Source: Caloramator sp. E03
GTDB lineage: Bacteria; Bacillota; Clostridia; Clostridiales; Caloramatoraceae
Direction of reading: 5' to 3'
DNA length: 64,000 nucleotides
Assembly (NCBI RefSeq): GCF_006016075.1
Contig: NZ_CP040093.1
Coordinates: 1,963,501 to 2,027,500 of the forward strand
Shown: positions 63,644 through 64,000 of the stretch, one piece after another
Numbering within the stretch: position 1 is the first letter of the stretch
Layout: every line of letters begins with the position of its first letter
Notes under the pieces: model-generated
Databases searched by the model: none
What the model was told of the DNA's origin: nothing
Seen by the model: only the letters and a program-made list of their open reading frames with translations
Program-made: the position numbers and the translations under genes

Positions 63644-64000
63644 TGAATGATGAAAATAAAAAATATGAAGTTGCTATCTTTGCAGGAGGATGCTTTTGGT
63701 GTATGGTATCTCCCTTTGACATACTCGATGGTGTTATAAAAGTTGAATCAGGGTATACAGGAGGGCATCTTGAAAATCCTACCTATAAAGATGTTAAATC
63801 TCAAACTTCTGGGCACTATGAAGCAATAAGGATTATATATGATCCTGAGATAATAACATATAAGAAACTACTTGATGTTTATTGGAGGCAGATTGATCCA
63901 ACAGATGATGGAGGACAATTTCATGACAGAGGGCCTTCCTATAGAACAGCAATATTTTATACCACTGAATCTCAAAGGGTTGAAGCAGAAGAATCTAAAA
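63644..64000 (+). CDS. msrA: Peptide methionine sulfoxide reductase A, N-terminal part (cut by window end)
   Basis: The first ~119 residues of MsrA, which repairs oxidised methionine (S-sulfoxide). The catalytic motif GGCFWCM (about 14-20), the [14 protein letters not shown] segment, GHYEAIRI and [17 protein letters not shown] are diagnostic. ATG 63644 follows GGGAGG. The frame is open to the window edge. It marks the downstream boundary of the catabolic cluster. The 63519-63643 gap shows no clear terminator or promoter. Confidence 0.95.

Noticed and set aside
1..64000. CRISPR arrays, tRNA or rRNA genes, replication origin
   Set aside because: I saw no regularly spaced repeats, no tRNA cloverleaf sequences and no rRNA segments anywhere in the window.

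Overview
The window is low-GC DNA whose gene content points to an anaerobic, sugar-fermenting, motile member of the Clostridia. The evidence is A/T-ending codons, strong AGGAGG ribosome sites, frequent TTG/GTG starts, ABC sugar importers, a B12-dependent diol dehydratase microcompartment and an H-NOX chemoreceptor very close to the one known from Caldanaerobacter. The genus cannot be fixed from sequence alone. Nearly all genes are on the + strand.

Region 1 (1-22080) is an L-rhamnose regulon: rhamnulokinase (cut by the window edge), RhaI-type isomerase, a complete ABC importer and mutarotase. A second operon follows with its own promoter. It encodes a propanediol-utilising bacterial microcompartment: class II aldolase, diol dehydratase with reactivase, adenosyltransferase, CoA-acylating aldehyde dehydrogenase, Zn alcohol dehydrogenase, PduL, PduS, PduT and several shell proteins. 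Several cargo enzymes carry encapsulation-peptide-like helices. A 1327-bp IS6-like element with an 8-bp target duplication sits inside this operon. One shell gene appears to have two translation starts.

Region 2 (22085-30145) holds a tandem HD/HD-GYP protein divergent from an H-NOX-methyl-accepting chemoreceptor, then tsaE-tsaB-rimI, a beta-lactamase-fold hydrolase, a dipeptide epimerase and a PPi-type phosphofructokinase.

Region 3 (30513-41319) is a LevR-type activator followed by two mannose-family PTS sets (one with a fused IIC-IID), a HAD phosphatase, a GatY/KbaY-type aldolase and an AgaS-type isomerase. It is probably for galactosamine or a related amino sugar. A possible -24/-12 promoter is embedded in an intrinsic terminator between the two PTS sets.

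Region 4 (41600-44425) is a decay zone: two zinc-ribbon membrane-protein pseudogenes (the second TcaA-like) and a 281-bp near-identical copy of the phosphofructokinase 3' end.

Region 5 (44576-63518) is the most interesting. It comprises a membrane-bound AraC regulator, a sugar ABC importer, a LacI repressor, and a long operon starting at a promoter with a perfect LacI-type palindrome. The operon encodes malic enzyme, an archaeal-type GAPDH homologue, an archaeal-type PGK homologue, a split transketolase, IolB, IolD, IolE, IolG and, after a terminator-like hairpin, a LarA-family racemase. IolC and IolJ, which normally finish inositol breakdown, are absent from the cluster. I propose that 2-deoxy-5-keto-gluconate is instead cleaved by the transketolase to D-malate semialdehyde. 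This would then be oxidised to malyl-phosphate (GAPDH-like), give D-malate plus ATP (PGK-like), be racemised (LarA-like) and be decarboxylated to pyruvate (malic enzyme). Stereochemistry and active-site changes fit this route, but it is an inference. The window closes with the start of msrA.
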